Shown: in pieces, positions 1 to 7,043 of the stretch
How the letters are laid out: each line of letters opens with the position of its first letter
How positions within the stretch are numbered: the first letter of the stretch is position 1
Assembly (NCBI GenBank): GCA_049446715.1
Contig: JBMTQX010000064.1
Location: 1 to 17,330 of the forward strand
Reading direction: 5' to 3'
DNA length: 17,330 nt
Origin: Eutrophocola sp049446715
GTDB taxonomy: Bacteria > Pseudomonadota > Gammaproteobacteria > Pseudomonadales > Pseudohongiellaceae
The notes under the pieces: model-generated
The model's input: the letters and a program-made list of their open reading frames with translations, nothing else
Database searches by the model: none
What the model was told of the DNA's origin: nothing
Made by a program: the position numbers and the translations under genes

Positions 1-53
1 TCCCGACATCCTGCTCCCAAAGCAGGCGCGCTACCAGACTGCGCTATACCCCG
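1..53 (-). tRNA. tRNA-Pro (anticodon UGG), 3' part outside the window
   Basis: Read on the minus strand from 53 downward, the sequence folds as a tRNA: a 7-nt acceptor strand beginning CGGGGTA, a D-arm with GCGC/GCGC stem, and an anticodon stem CCTGC/GCAGG around loop TTTGGGA. The anticodon is TGG (window positions 19-17), which reads proline CCN codons. A 5-nt variable region and the first four bases of the T stem follow before the window ends, so the T arm and CCA end are missing. It lies 82 bp beyond the cysS stop and has its own promoter. In gammaproteobacteria this tRNA often belongs to a cluster with Arg, His and Leu tRNAs; any such neighbours would lie outside the window. Confidence 0.95.
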
Positions 54-80
54 AATTTTCGCTTGCACGAAAAGGTCGGC

Positions 81-109
81 ATAATACTCATGCTCCCCTG
101 TCTCGTCAA
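81..109 (-). promoter_or_regulatory. Sigma-70 promoter for the tRNA
   Basis: On the minus strand there is a -35 box TTGACG (104-109), an exact 17-bp spacer and a -10 box TATTAT (81-86), each matching five of six consensus bases. Just downstream comes GC-rich GCCGACC, the kind of discriminator seen at stable-RNA promoters controlled by the stringent response. Transcription should start near position 74, about 20 nt before the mature tRNA 5' end. Confidence 0.8.
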
Positions 110-135
110 TCAATTCAGCACCTTACGTGGTGTTT

Positions 136-1524
136 TCAGTCCCTTTCGATGCGCCAGCTGGTCTGGCCATCCTTGTCCTCAAGCACCACCTTCAGGGCTT
201 TCAGCTTGTCCCGGATCTCATCGGCCAGGGCCCAGTTTTTATCCGCCCGGGCCTGGTTGCGCTCAGTGATGAGCGCTTCTATTTCCTGCGGGTCGACATC
301 ATCGCTGCCGCTGCGCAGAAAGTCCTCAGGACGCTCCTGGAGTATGCCCAGAATACTGCATAAGTGCCTGAGCAGGGCTGCCAGCGGCACCGCTTCGGCT
401 TCCTGGTCGGTTTTTAGGCGGTTTATCTCCCGGGCCAGCTCAAACAACACGCCTATGGCTTCTGCTGAGTTAAAATCATCGGCCATGGCGGCCATGAAAC
501 GGGCTTTATAGTTAGTATTGGCAGCGGCTTCCACGCCGTTCAGGTCCAACCCCTTGATCGCGTTGTAAAAGCGCTCCAGCGCACTGTAGGCCTGCTGCAG
601 GGTATCCGACGTGTAGTTTATCGGGCTGCGATAATGGCTGGAGACCAGAAAATAGCGGATGACCTCGGCCGGGTACTGGGTCAAGACATCGCGGATGGTA
701 AAAAAGTTGTTCAGTGACTTCGACATTTTTTCGTTGTCGACGCGCAGCGGGCCATTGTGCATCCACAGCCGGGCAAATTCCTTGCCGGTAGCCGCCTCAG
801 ACTGGGCAATTTCGTTTTCGTGATGGGGGAAAATCAGGTCGCTGCCGCCACCATGGATGTCGAAGGTGTCCCCGAGACAGGTGGTGGACATGGCGGAACA
901 CTCGATATGCCAGCCCGGGCGTCCCTCGCCCCAGGGGGATGACCAGCCCGGCTCACCCGGCTTGGCGGCCTTCCAGAGCACAAAGTCACGGGGATCTTTC
1001 TTGGCCGCCTCGACTTCCACACGGGCGCCTGAGACCAGATCATCCAGGTTCTTGCGGCTGAGCTTGGTGTAATCGGGAAACTGGCCCACGGCGAAATAGA
1101 CATCACCGTTGTCGGCCGCGTAGGCAAAGCCCTTCTCGACCAGGGTTTCCACCATCGCAATGATTTCGGCCATGTGGCCGGTAGCACGCGGCTCGATATC
1201 CGGCGGCAGGATATTCAGGGCTCTTTCGTCCTCATGCATGATGCCGATGAACTTTGCCGTCAGTTCATCATAGGCAATGCCCATTTCGTTGGCGCGATTG
1301 ATGATCTTGTCATCGATATCCGTGATATTGCGGACATAGGTGACGTCAAACCCCAGCGCGCGCAGATAGCGCACTACTACGTCAAATACCACCAGCATCC
1401 GGGCATGACCCAGGTGACAATAGTCGTACGTGGTGATGCCGCACACATACATGCGGACCTTGCCCACCTCCATCGGCGTGAAGGTTTCCTTGCGTTGGCT
1501 GAGGGTGTTGTAGATTTGTAACAC
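136..1524 (-). CDS. cysS: Cysteinyl-tRNA synthetase
   Basis: Class I synthetase that charges tRNA-Cys with cysteine in the cytoplasm. The protein is 462 aa (E. coli 461). The HIGH motif reads HLGH (37-40) and the KMSKS loop is intact (266-270). The four zinc ligands that select cysteine are Cys28, Cys209, His234 and Glu238, at the E. coli positions. The C-terminal anticodon-binding domain ends in the usual DxxxGxxW region. I chose the GTG at 1524 because the product then begins MLQIYNTL as the family does. The open frame runs further upstream to 1809, but only as a shadow of glnS. No good Shine-Dalgarno precedes the GTG, so translation may be weak or coupled to glnS. It follows glnS by 49 bp, so both are probably on one transcript. 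A weak hairpin (CACC/GGTG) follows the stop. Confidence 0.97.
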   Translation of the reverse strand: MLQIYNTLSQRKETFTPMEVGKVRMYVCGITTYDYCHLGHARMLVVFDVVVRYLRALGFDVTYVRNITDIDDKIINRANEMGIAYDELTAKFIGIMHEDERALNILPPDIEPRATGHMAEIIAMVETLVEKGFAYAADNGDVYFAVGQFPDYTKLSRKNLDDLVSGARVEVEAAKKDPRDFVLWKAAKPGEPGWSSPWGEGRPGWHIECSAMSTTCLGDTFDIHGGGSDLIFPHHENEIAQSEAATGKEFARLWMHNGPLRVDNEKMSKSLNNFFTIRDVLTQYPAEVIRYFLVSSHYRSPINYTSDTLQQAYSALERFYNAIKGLDLNGVEAAANTNYKARFMAAMADDFNSAEAIGVLFELAREINRLKTDQEAEAVPLAALLRHLCSILGILQERPEDFLRSGSDDVDPQEIEALITERNQARADKNWALADEIRDKLKALKVVLEDKDGQTSWRIERD

Positions 1525-1573
1525 GTGTTGTTTCGCTGTGGCGTGGATTGCTGTTTTCGGTCTTTGGCCGGGG

Positions 1574-3247
1574 CTATTTCTGTTTCTTCGCCCAGGTATC
1601 GCGCAGCGTGACCGTGAGGTTGAAGATCGGCTTTTCAGGCGTCGAATCACGTTTGTCGACACAGAAATACCCTTCACGTTCAAACTGAAAGCGGGCCTCG
1701 GCTGGGGCATTGTGCAGGCCAGGCTCTGCCTTGCAGCCTTCAAGCACCACCAGTGACTCGGGATTGATGTGGTCACGATAATCGCCTTCGGCACTGTCGG
1801 GGGATTCATGGTTGAACAGCCTGTCGTACAGACGCACTTCTACATCAACGGCCGCATCCGCAGGCACCCAGTGAATCACGCCCTTGACCTTTCTGCCTTC
1901 GGGATTGGCGCCGAGCGTGGCCTCATCGATGGTGCAGCGCAGTTCTGTGACATTGCCCTGCGCATCCTTGATAGCCTCGTTGCAGCGAATCACATAGCTG
2001 CCGCGCAGTCGGACCTCTCCCCCTGTTACTAGGCGCTTGAAGCCCGGGGGGGGGACTTCCTCGAAGTCATTGCGGTCGATATAGAGCGTCCTGGCAAACG
2101 GAATCTGGCGCTCGCCCATGCTCTCATCCTTGGGATGGCACGGCAGGGTCATGATTTCGATCTTGTCTTCTGGATAATTGTCGATCACCACTTTCAGCGG
2201 GCGCAGGACGCACATGGCACGCGGTGAAGACTTATCCAGGTCATCGCGCAGGCTGTGTTCGAGCATACCGACATCCACGACGGAATTGGCCTTGGTCACC
2301 CCGACCATCTCGCAGAAATTGCGAATGGATGCTGGGGTATAGCCTCTTCGGCGCATACCATCCAGGGTTGGCATGCGGGGATCATCCCAACCGCTGACCA
2401 GCTTCTCATCCACCAGCTGCTTCAGTTTGCGCTTGCTCATGACGGTATAGTTGATATTGAGACGGGCAAATTCGATTTGCTGCGGATGGGCCGGCATATC
2501 AAGCTGATCAAGCACCCAGTCATACAGTGGGCGATGATCCTCGAATTCCAGCGTGCACAGACTGTGCGTGATTTTCTCAAGCGCATCGGAAATACAGTGG
2601 GTATAGTCATACATCGGGTAGATGCACCACTTGTCGCCGGTCTGGTGATGATGCATGTGCTTGATGCGGTAGAGCACCGGATCGCGCATGTTCATATTCG
2701 GCGATGCCATGTCGATCCTGGCGCGCAGGGTATATTCGCCATCGACGAACTCGCCGTCTTTCATGCGCTGGAACAGGTCCAGGTTGTCTTCCACGCTGCG
2801 GTCCCTGTCCGGAGAATTCCTGCCGGGCTCGGTTAGCGTGCCGCGATACTTCCGGGCCTGCTCCTGGTTCAGGCTGCAGACATACGCTTTGCCATCGCGG
2901 ATCAGCGCCACGGCATAGTCATACAGCTGGTCGAAGTAATGCGAGGCATAATACTCGCGATCTTCCCAGCTGAAGCCCAGCCAGCGGATGCTTTCACGAA
3001 TTGAGTCGACATACTCTATGTCTTCCTTGGCGGGGTTGGTGTCATCAAAACGCAGATTGCACAGGCCATTGAATTCGCCGGCTGTACCGAAATTCAGACA
3101 GATGGACTTGGCGTGACCAATATGCAGATAGCCATTGGGCTCTGGAGGAAAACGGGTATGCACCCTGCCCTCATGCTTCTGGTTCTTGATGTCTTCCCGG
3201 ATAATCTGGTGGATGAAATTGGACGGTGTTGCGGCGGAATCGCTCAT
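1574..3247 (-). CDS. glnS: Glutaminyl-tRNA synthetase
   Basis: Class I synthetase that attaches glutamine directly to tRNA-Gln. Its presence suggests this organism uses the direct route for Gln-tRNA. The protein is 557 aa (E. coli 554). The HIGH motif lies at 42-45 after the typical RFPPEPNG, and the KMSKS equivalent is MSKRK (270-274). The C-terminal half is the two-barrel anticodon-binding region. The first residues (MSDSAATPSNFIHQII) fit the family start; the Shine-Dalgarno is weak. It is divergent from ppiB across 138 bp and first in a likely glnS-cysS transcript. A run of nine C residues on the coding strand (2046-2054) encodes part of a Pro-Pro-Pro-Gly turn; the frame stays open across it. 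Confidence 0.98.
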   Translation of the reverse strand: MSDSAATPSNFIHQIIREDIKNQKHEGRVHTRFPPEPNGYLHIGHAKSICLNFGTAGEFNGLCNLRFDDTNPAKEDIEYVDSIRESIRWLGFSWEDREYYASHYFDQLYDYAVALIRDGKAYVCSLNQEQARKYRGTLTEPGRNSPDRDRSVEDNLDLFQRMKDGEFVDGEYTLRARIDMASPNMNMRDPVLYRIKHMHHHQTGDKWCIYPMYDYTHCISDALEKITHSLCTLEFEDHRPLYDWVLDQLDMPAHPQQIEFARLNINYTVMSKRKLKQLVDEKLVSGWDDPRMPTLDGMRRRGYTPASIRNFCEMVGVTKANSVVDVGMLEHSLRDDLDKSSPRAMCVLRPLKVVIDNYPEDKIEIMTLPCHPKDESMGERQIPFARTLYIDRNDFEEVPPPGFKRLVTGGEVRLRGSYVIRCNEAIKDAQGNVTELRCTIDEATLGANPEGRKVKGVIHWVPADAAVDVEVRLYDRLFNHESPDSAEGDYRDHINPESLVVLEGCKAEPGLHNAPAEARFQFEREGYFCVDKRDSTPEKPIFNLTVTLRDTWAKKQK

Positions 3248-3283
3248 CTGGGCTTTGACTTTCTAACAAGGCATAAAGGCCGT

Positions 3284-3312
3284 ATTATAGCGGGTCTCCA
3301 ATCAGCTAACTA
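3284..3312 (-). promoter_or_regulatory. Probable glnS promoter
   Basis: A perfect TATAAT lies at 3284-3289 on the minus strand, 37 nt upstream of the glnS start. A 17-bp spacer leads to a poor -35 (TAGTTA, 3307-3312). The AT-rich block also gives TATTAT on the plus strand (3283-3288) that could serve ppiB, but I find no -35 at a good distance for it; TTGACT at 3255-3260 is 22 bp away. Confidence 0.5.
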
Positions 3313-3385
3313 CACCAACGACAGACGTGAGCGCTGTTATCGCAGCACGGCCCGCCAGTCCGCAAACCACAAAACAGGATTTTCC

Positions 3386-3883
3386 ATGATAGTGCTTCAT
3401 ACTTCAGCCGGCGACATCACCCTCAAACTCGATCACGACAAGGCGCCTATCTCAGCCGCCAACTTTGTCGAGTACGCCAAGGCCGGCCATTACGACGGCA
3501 CGATTTTCCACCGTGTAATCGATAACTTCATGATCCAGGGCGGCGGTTTCGAGCCCGGCCTGAAACAGAAAAAAGTCAGCAATCCTATCCAGAATGAAGC
3601 TGATAACGGCCTCAGGAACGAAACCGGCACTATTGCCATGGCCCGCACCATGGAACCGCATTCCGCCACCGCGCAGTTTTTCATTAACGTCAACGACAAC
3701 TCCTTCCTTAACCACTCAGGCAAGACTCCCCAGGGCTGGGGTTATGCCGTCTTCGGCAAAGTCACGGATGGCATGGACGTGGTCAACAGCATCAAGGGCT
3801 GCGAGACCGGCTCCATGATGGGACACCAGGATGTGCCGAAGGAAGATATCGTGATCAATTCCGTCACGGTGTCGGATGAGTGA
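3386..3883 (+). CDS. ppiB: Peptidyl-prolyl cis-trans isomerase B (cyclophilin)
   Basis: Cyclophilin that speeds proline cis-trans isomerisation during folding. The protein is 165 aa (E. coli cytoplasmic PpiB 164) with no signal peptide, so it acts in the cytoplasm. Core residues are visible: FHRVI with catalytic Arg43, MIQGGG (49-54), MAR (85-87), QFFIN (97-101) and GYAVFGKV (119-126). The start at 3386 has a good Shine-Dalgarno (CAGGA, 7 nt upstream) and gives the family N-terminus. The frame is open back to 3113, but that stretch lies over glnS and its leader. The last 8 nt overlap the start of lpxH, so the two are translationally coupled. The ppiB-lpxH pairing is common in gammaproteobacteria. 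Confidence 0.97.
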   Translation: MIVLHTSAGDITLKLDHDKAPISAANFVEYAKAGHYDGTIFHRVIDNFMIQGGGFEPGLKQKKVSNPIQNEADNGLRNETGTIAMARTMEPHSATAQFFINVNDNSFLNHSGKTPQGWGYAVFGKVTDGMDVVNSIKGCETGSMMGHQDVPKEDIVINSVTVSDE

Positions 3884-4610
3884 ATCCGGGCGGATTCTCT
3901 GCATTTCCGATCTGCACCTGAGTGCAGAGCGACCCGACATATTCAAGGCCTTTAGCGATTTTCTGGGCAATACGGCCAGGGGTGCTTCTGCACTGTATAT
4001 TCTGGGTGATTTTTTCAATCTCTGGATCGGTGATGATGACCCTGACCCGTTTGCGGCCCAGGTAAAAGCCGAACTGGCCAGCATGTCAGCCTCCGGTACC
4101 GAGGTCTTCCTCATGCATGGCAACCGCGATTTCCTGATCGGGAATGATTTTGCGCGGGACTGTGACCTGACCGTGATTGCCGAGCCTTACGTGCTGTCCT
4201 GTTTTGGTCACCGCTACCTGCTCATGCATGGTGACGCACTGTGCACCAGGGATACTGGCTACATGGCGTTCCGGGAACAGGTTCGCCACCCGGAATGGCA
4301 AAGCACCTTTCTGTCACAACCGGTGGCGCAGCGCCTGGCCTTTGCCCGCGATGCCCGTGCGCAGAGCAAGGCTATCAGCAGCAACAAGGCCGATGACATC
4401 ATGGATGTCACCCCTGACGAGGTGGCAAAAGTCCTCTCAGAACATGGCGAAAGCGTGCTGGTGCATGGCCATACCCATCGCCCGGCCATTCATGACATCA
4501 GCCTCAATGACCAGGCTGGCAAACGGATCGTGCTGGGTGACTGGGATACCCGGGGCTGGTATCTGGAGCTGAATACCAATGGCTATGCGTTGAAGGACTT
4601 CACGATCTGA
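3876..4610 (+). CDS. lpxH: UDP-2,3-diacylglucosamine diphosphatase
   Basis: Fourth step of lipid A synthesis: hydrolyses UDP-2,3-diacylglucosamine to 2,3-diacylglucosamine 1-phosphate and UMP at the inner face of the inner membrane. The protein is 244 aa (E. coli 240). It is a calcineurin-like metallophosphoesterase with all metal-binding motifs: D12-x-H14, GD (44-45), GNRD (82-85), H118 and GHTH (198-201). The ATG overlaps the end of ppiB within GGATGAGTGA and lacks a strong Shine-Dalgarno of its own, consistent with translation by ribosomes finishing ppiB. It converges on the DUF6152 gene with 61 bp between the stops. Confidence 0.97.
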   Translation: MSESGRILCISDLHLSAERPDIFKAFSDFLGNTARGASALYILGDFFNLWIGDDDPDPFAAQVKAELASMSASGTEVFLMHGNRDFLIGNDFARDCDLTVIAEPYVLSCFGHRYLLMHGDALCTRDTGYMAFREQVRHPEWQSTFLSQPVAQRLAFARDARAQSKAISSNKADDIMDVTPDEVAKVLSEHGESVLVHGHTHRPAIHDISLNDQAGKRIVLGDWDTRGWYLELNTNGYALKDFTI

Positions 4611-4631
4611 TCAGGACGCATTGGCAACCGC

Positions 4632-4667
4632 GTTTGCAACCAGATTAGCAATCTGCTGGCCGCAAAC
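4632..4667. repeat. Nested inverted repeat between convergent stops
   Basis: An outer pair GTTTGC (4632-4637) / GCAAAC (4662-4667) encloses a perfect inner hairpin CAGATT-AGC-AATCTG (4641-4655). It lies between the lpxH stop and the DUF6152 stop. No T-run follows on either strand, so it is not a standard intrinsic terminator. It may protect 3' ends or cause pausing. Confidence 0.4.
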
Positions 4668-4671
4668 AACA

Positions 4672-5070
4672 TTACTGCGGTGCGTCAGGAACCTGTGTGC
4701 CGCGGAAGAACAGCGGTGTACCGTCCGAGAATGAAATGTCACGTCCGACCGCCTTATTGCTGCGATCACGGGCCTGGTAACCAAACACTTCCAGTTCCGC
4801 TCCAATAGGAATCGTGTCGCGGGTGATGCCCTGGCGAAACAGCGAATTGGGACTGCCGCCTTCAATCATCCAGTTCACTTCAACTCCTTCATCATTGACA
4901 ACCGCAATGTGAATCCAGGAATGCGGATTGATGAGTTCCACCTTGGTGACGCGGCCGGACAGAGTCACGGGCAGTTCAACGCTGAACTCCTGGGCAAAGG
5001 CATGATGGGCATGGGCCTGTACGATGTATGCGGAAAGGCTGAACAAGCAAAGCGCAAAAAAACGTTTCAT
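4672..5070 (-). CDS. Secreted DUF6152 family protein
   Basis: A 132-aa protein with a signal peptide (Lys-Arg, then a hydrophobic stretch to about 19). I recognise it as DUF6152 from the early HHAFA followed by an acidic segment, INPHSWIHI (47-55), NWMIEGGSPN (66-75), and the FGYQA and GRDISF motifs. The family has no established function. Signal peptidase could cut after VQA (19) or AHA (21); either makes the mature protein begin with histidine (His20 or His22, with His23 next). His50 and His54 are the other histidines. It starts 3 nt after the preceding stop with Shine-Dalgarno GGGGA inside that gene's end, so it is the last gene of a tight three-gene unit. Predicted to be periplasmic or exported, mostly beta-strand. 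Confidence 0.85.
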   Translation of the reverse strand: MKRFFALCLFSLSAYIVQAHAHHAFAQEFSVELPVTLSGRVTKVELINPHSWIHIAVVNDEGVEVNWMIEGGSPNSLFRQGITRDTIPIGAELEVFGYQARDRSNKAVGRDISFSDGTPLFFRGTQVPDAPQ

Positions 5071-5073
5071 GGA

Positions 5074-6078
5074 TCAGTCCCCTATTTTTCCGGTGGCTTC
5101 ATAGGCATCAAGTTCTTCCCGGCGCACGCCGCTGAGAATATTGACGATGCCGTAGTTGCCTTCATGACAGGCGTACTCAAACATGGGGCCATCAATGGCG
5201 TTGAAAGGATAGTTGCCCGACCAGTCTGATTCCCAAACTGTCGGGTCCGATACCGTGAAATCGTAATCGATAGTGTTGTCATCAATTCGCGTAAAACGCT
5301 CCACTACTTTCGCATCCGTGCTCATCGGCGCGCCACGCAAGCCTGGCATGTTGGTGCGTCCGGAATAGCCAATGGTTTCCACGACCAGCGTATCGCCTTC
5401 CCAGTGTCCCCGGGAATTGCCCAGCCATTGTGGCAGGCTGTTCTCAGCGGGATCACCACCGTCAAGCGGGATAATACGGACATCGTGGATCATCTCCAGC
5501 TGGATGATGACGTAATCCTCGGTCTGCATGAACTGGTAGGTACTGTTGTAACCCAGCGGCAGGATGGGCGGCCCCTCCTGGTCCCAGATCAGGCAGCGCT
5601 CTGACTGGGATCGGGTTTTGGCGCTTTCCCACTGGTGCTCGGCGCGCCAGGCATTGTAATCGGCCATGCTCGCCTGCGCGGCTGCCGTCAGCTCGGGGTA
5701 ACGGCCATCGGCAGGCGCATAGATGATCGACGTGCGCAGATTGCGGGTGATGTTGTCCGCCGTTTTGTTCATCATGTAATCGTCAAACTGGTAATGCACA
5801 TCCGCCGCCGTACCCGCTTCGGTTTCGCCGTACTCATCCTCGAACTCACGGCGCAGGTTTTCCTGCAATTCCTCAAGGGAATAGAATTCCTTGCTGCCAA
5901 GATCAGCTGGACGCTGCATGGGCACCATTGTGGCATTGGACCAGTACCCCTGGATAAGGGGGGCGCCCCACGACGTGCGGGGCATCTGCCAGGTCTCATT
6001 CTGGGCGGCTAACGGGGCATTCATGAGTATGCCCACAGCCGTCATGGTGGTGACAACGGTCAAGCGCTTGTTACTCAT
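5074..6078 (-). CDS. Secreted protein of unknown function (WEGDTLV family, longer paralog)
   Basis: A 334-aa protein with a signal peptide ending about APLAA (25). I recognise it only as a member of a widespread uncharacterised secreted family with a WEGDTLVVE motif (226-234 here) followed by a VERFTRID-type strand. The mature form has just two cysteines, Cys162 and Cys304, which probably pair. It is related to the next upstream product, which has the same motif and a similarly placed cysteine pair, but carries an extra 50-60 residues between signal peptide and core, including a helical acidic stretch (about 66-100). I chose the ATG at 6078: GGAG lies 6 nt upstream, and the signal peptide then begins MSNKRL. 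ATG 6081 and more distant starts are possible. It overlaps the upstream gene by 8 nt. Confidence 0.85.
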   Translation of the reverse strand: MSNKRLTVVTTMTAVGILMNAPLAAQNETWQMPRTSWGAPLIQGYWSNATMVPMQRPADLGSKEFYSLEELQENLRREFEDEYGETEAGTAADVHYQFDDYMMNKTADNITRNLRTSIIYAPADGRYPELTAAAQASMADYNAWRAEHQWESAKTRSQSERCLIWDQEGPPILPLGYNSTYQFMQTEDYVIIQLEMIHDVRIIPLDGGDPAENSLPQWLGNSRGHWEGDTLVVETIGYSGRTNMPGLRGAPMSTDAKVVERFTRIDDNTIDYDFTVSDPTVWESDWSGNYPFNAIDGPMFEYACHEGNYGIVNILSGVRREELDAYEATGKIGD

Positions 6079-6904
6079 CATTTTCTCCATCGAGTTCGAT
6101 CCCAAGATTGCGGAAGTAATTTTCCCGTGTCAGGTGATCGTAAAGAATCTCCTCAGCAAACTCGGGACATTTGAATTCAAATAGCCGGGCATGGTCCTCA
6201 ATGCGTTTGTACAAGGGCATGCTAATCTGCCATGGCCTTTCATAAACGGCGGGGTCTTCCACCGTGACCTCATACAGCATGTGATACGGCGACAGCAGTG
6301 TATAGCGCTCGGTCATGGTCGTGGTATTGGTGTAATAGTTGCCCGAACGGTCAAGCCAGTTGCTGTTCAGCCCGCCCACTTCAATGACCAGGGTGTCCCC
6401 TTCCCAGCGTCCGTTTGACCATCCCATCCAGCTGTCAATGGGCGCACGCATGTGGTCTTCCATGTAGACCGTACGAACAGCCCCGGCAAACTGGTAGGCC
6501 ATCAGAATATCGGTATCGGTCTGGAAGATCTGGAACGGCTGGGGAATATAGGTAGCGCGGGGTATGCCAGGCATGAAGCACTTGGCTTCCGGGTCCTCGG
6601 TACGGCGACTGGCAAAATTTGCTTCACGCTGGGCCAGCGCATCATCCCGGTAGGGGATGTTGCCGCCAACGACCACACTTTTGCCGGGTGGCACAGCACC
6701 AATGGCACCCAGCGTTGTGACCGGCCCCTGTTCTGCCACCTGATCCTCAAGGTTCCAGTTGGCATTATTCAGGCTTTGCCAGATACCACTGATATCCGGT
6801 TTGCCGTCGGGTTGCCGTGGAATGTCCTGCTGGGCCTGTGACACTGCGCTTGCCATCATGCATCCCATGACCAGGCAGGCAGCGGTCAGTAACCTTCTTT
6901 TCAT
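6071..6904 (-). CDS. Secreted protein of unknown function (WEGDTLV family, shorter paralog)
   Basis: A 277-aa protein with a signal peptide (MKRRLL, hydrophobic core to about 22, likely cut after SQA at 24). The mature part opens with PDGKPDISGIW (31-42), a common start in this uncharacterised secreted family. A cysteine lies in the KCFMPGIP segment (Cys109), then come WEGDTLVIE (167-175), a TERYTLL strand and a second cysteine (Cys246); these are its only mature cysteines. I know of no assigned function. The start at 6904 has a clear Shine-Dalgarno (AAAGGGGA); an upstream in-frame start at 6928 is less likely. A promoter-like site lies just upstream, making this probably the first gene of the three-gene unit. 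Its stop overlaps the next start in ATGATGAGTAA. Confidence 0.87.
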   Translation of the reverse strand: MKRRLLTAACLVMGCMMASAVSQAQQDIPRQPDGKPDISGIWQSLNNANWNLEDQVAEQGPVTTLGAIGAVPPGKSVVVGGNIPYRDDALAQREANFASRRTEDPEAKCFMPGIPRATYIPQPFQIFQTDTDILMAYQFAGAVRTVYMEDHMRAPIDSWMGWSNGRWEGDTLVIEVGGLNSNWLDRSGNYYTNTTTMTERYTLLSPYHMLYEVTVEDPAVYERPWQISMPLYKRIEDHARLFEFKCPEFAEEILYDHLTRENYFRNLGIELDGENDE

Positions 6905-6929
6905 TATTGTTATCCCCTTTACTCGCACG

Positions 6930-6958
6930 AGGATAAACTGGGGAATTTTAAAAGTCTA
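6930..6958 (-). promoter_or_regulatory. Possible promoter of the three-gene secreted unit
   Basis: On the minus strand TAGACT (6953-6958) and TATCCT (6930-6935) are separated by exactly 17 bp; each matches four of six consensus bases. Transcription would start near 6923, leaving a short leader with a strong Shine-Dalgarno. It lies in the 139-bp gap after the propeller gene. The two units may also be joined by read-through, since I see no convincing terminator there. Confidence 0.4.
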
Positions 6959-6984
6959 TGCTTGAGGGGGCGGCCGAAAATGGC

Positions 6985-7001
6985 GGCTCCAATGGCTCCA
7001 A
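6985..7001. repeat. Short tandem direct repeat
   Basis: Two copies of GGCTCCAA, at 6985-6992 and 6994-7001, repeat with a 9-bp period in the gap between the propeller gene and the three-gene unit, upstream of the possible promoter. A period of 9 bp is not a helical turn, so this may be chance. Confidence 0.4.
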
Positions 7002-7043
7002 ACCGGCCTTGTTACAGCCTGACGGGATCAGCCGAAGCCGGGG

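Noticed and set aside
1525..1809. In-frame N-terminal extension of cysS upstream of the GTG at 1524
   Set aside because: The extra 95 residues lie over the end of glnS in another frame, are rich in Arg/Ser/Pro and match nothing in CysRS, whereas the GTG gives the exact family N-terminus.
2255..2836. 193-aa open frame on the plus strand
   Set aside because: Entirely antisense to glnS, whose identity is certain; no family resemblance and no start signal.
3113..3385. Upstream extension of the ppiB frame
   Set aside because: It covers the antisense of the glnS start and the divergent promoter region; the ATG at 3386 has a Shine-Dalgarno and the family N-terminus.
4632..4667. Intrinsic terminator after lpxH
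   Set aside because: The stems are real, but neither strand has a following T-run, so I list it only as an inverted repeat.
6079..6105. Upstream starts of the 334-aa secreted protein
   Set aside because: They place extra acidic residues before the signal peptide, and the GGAG ribosome-binding site is best spaced for the ATG at 6078.
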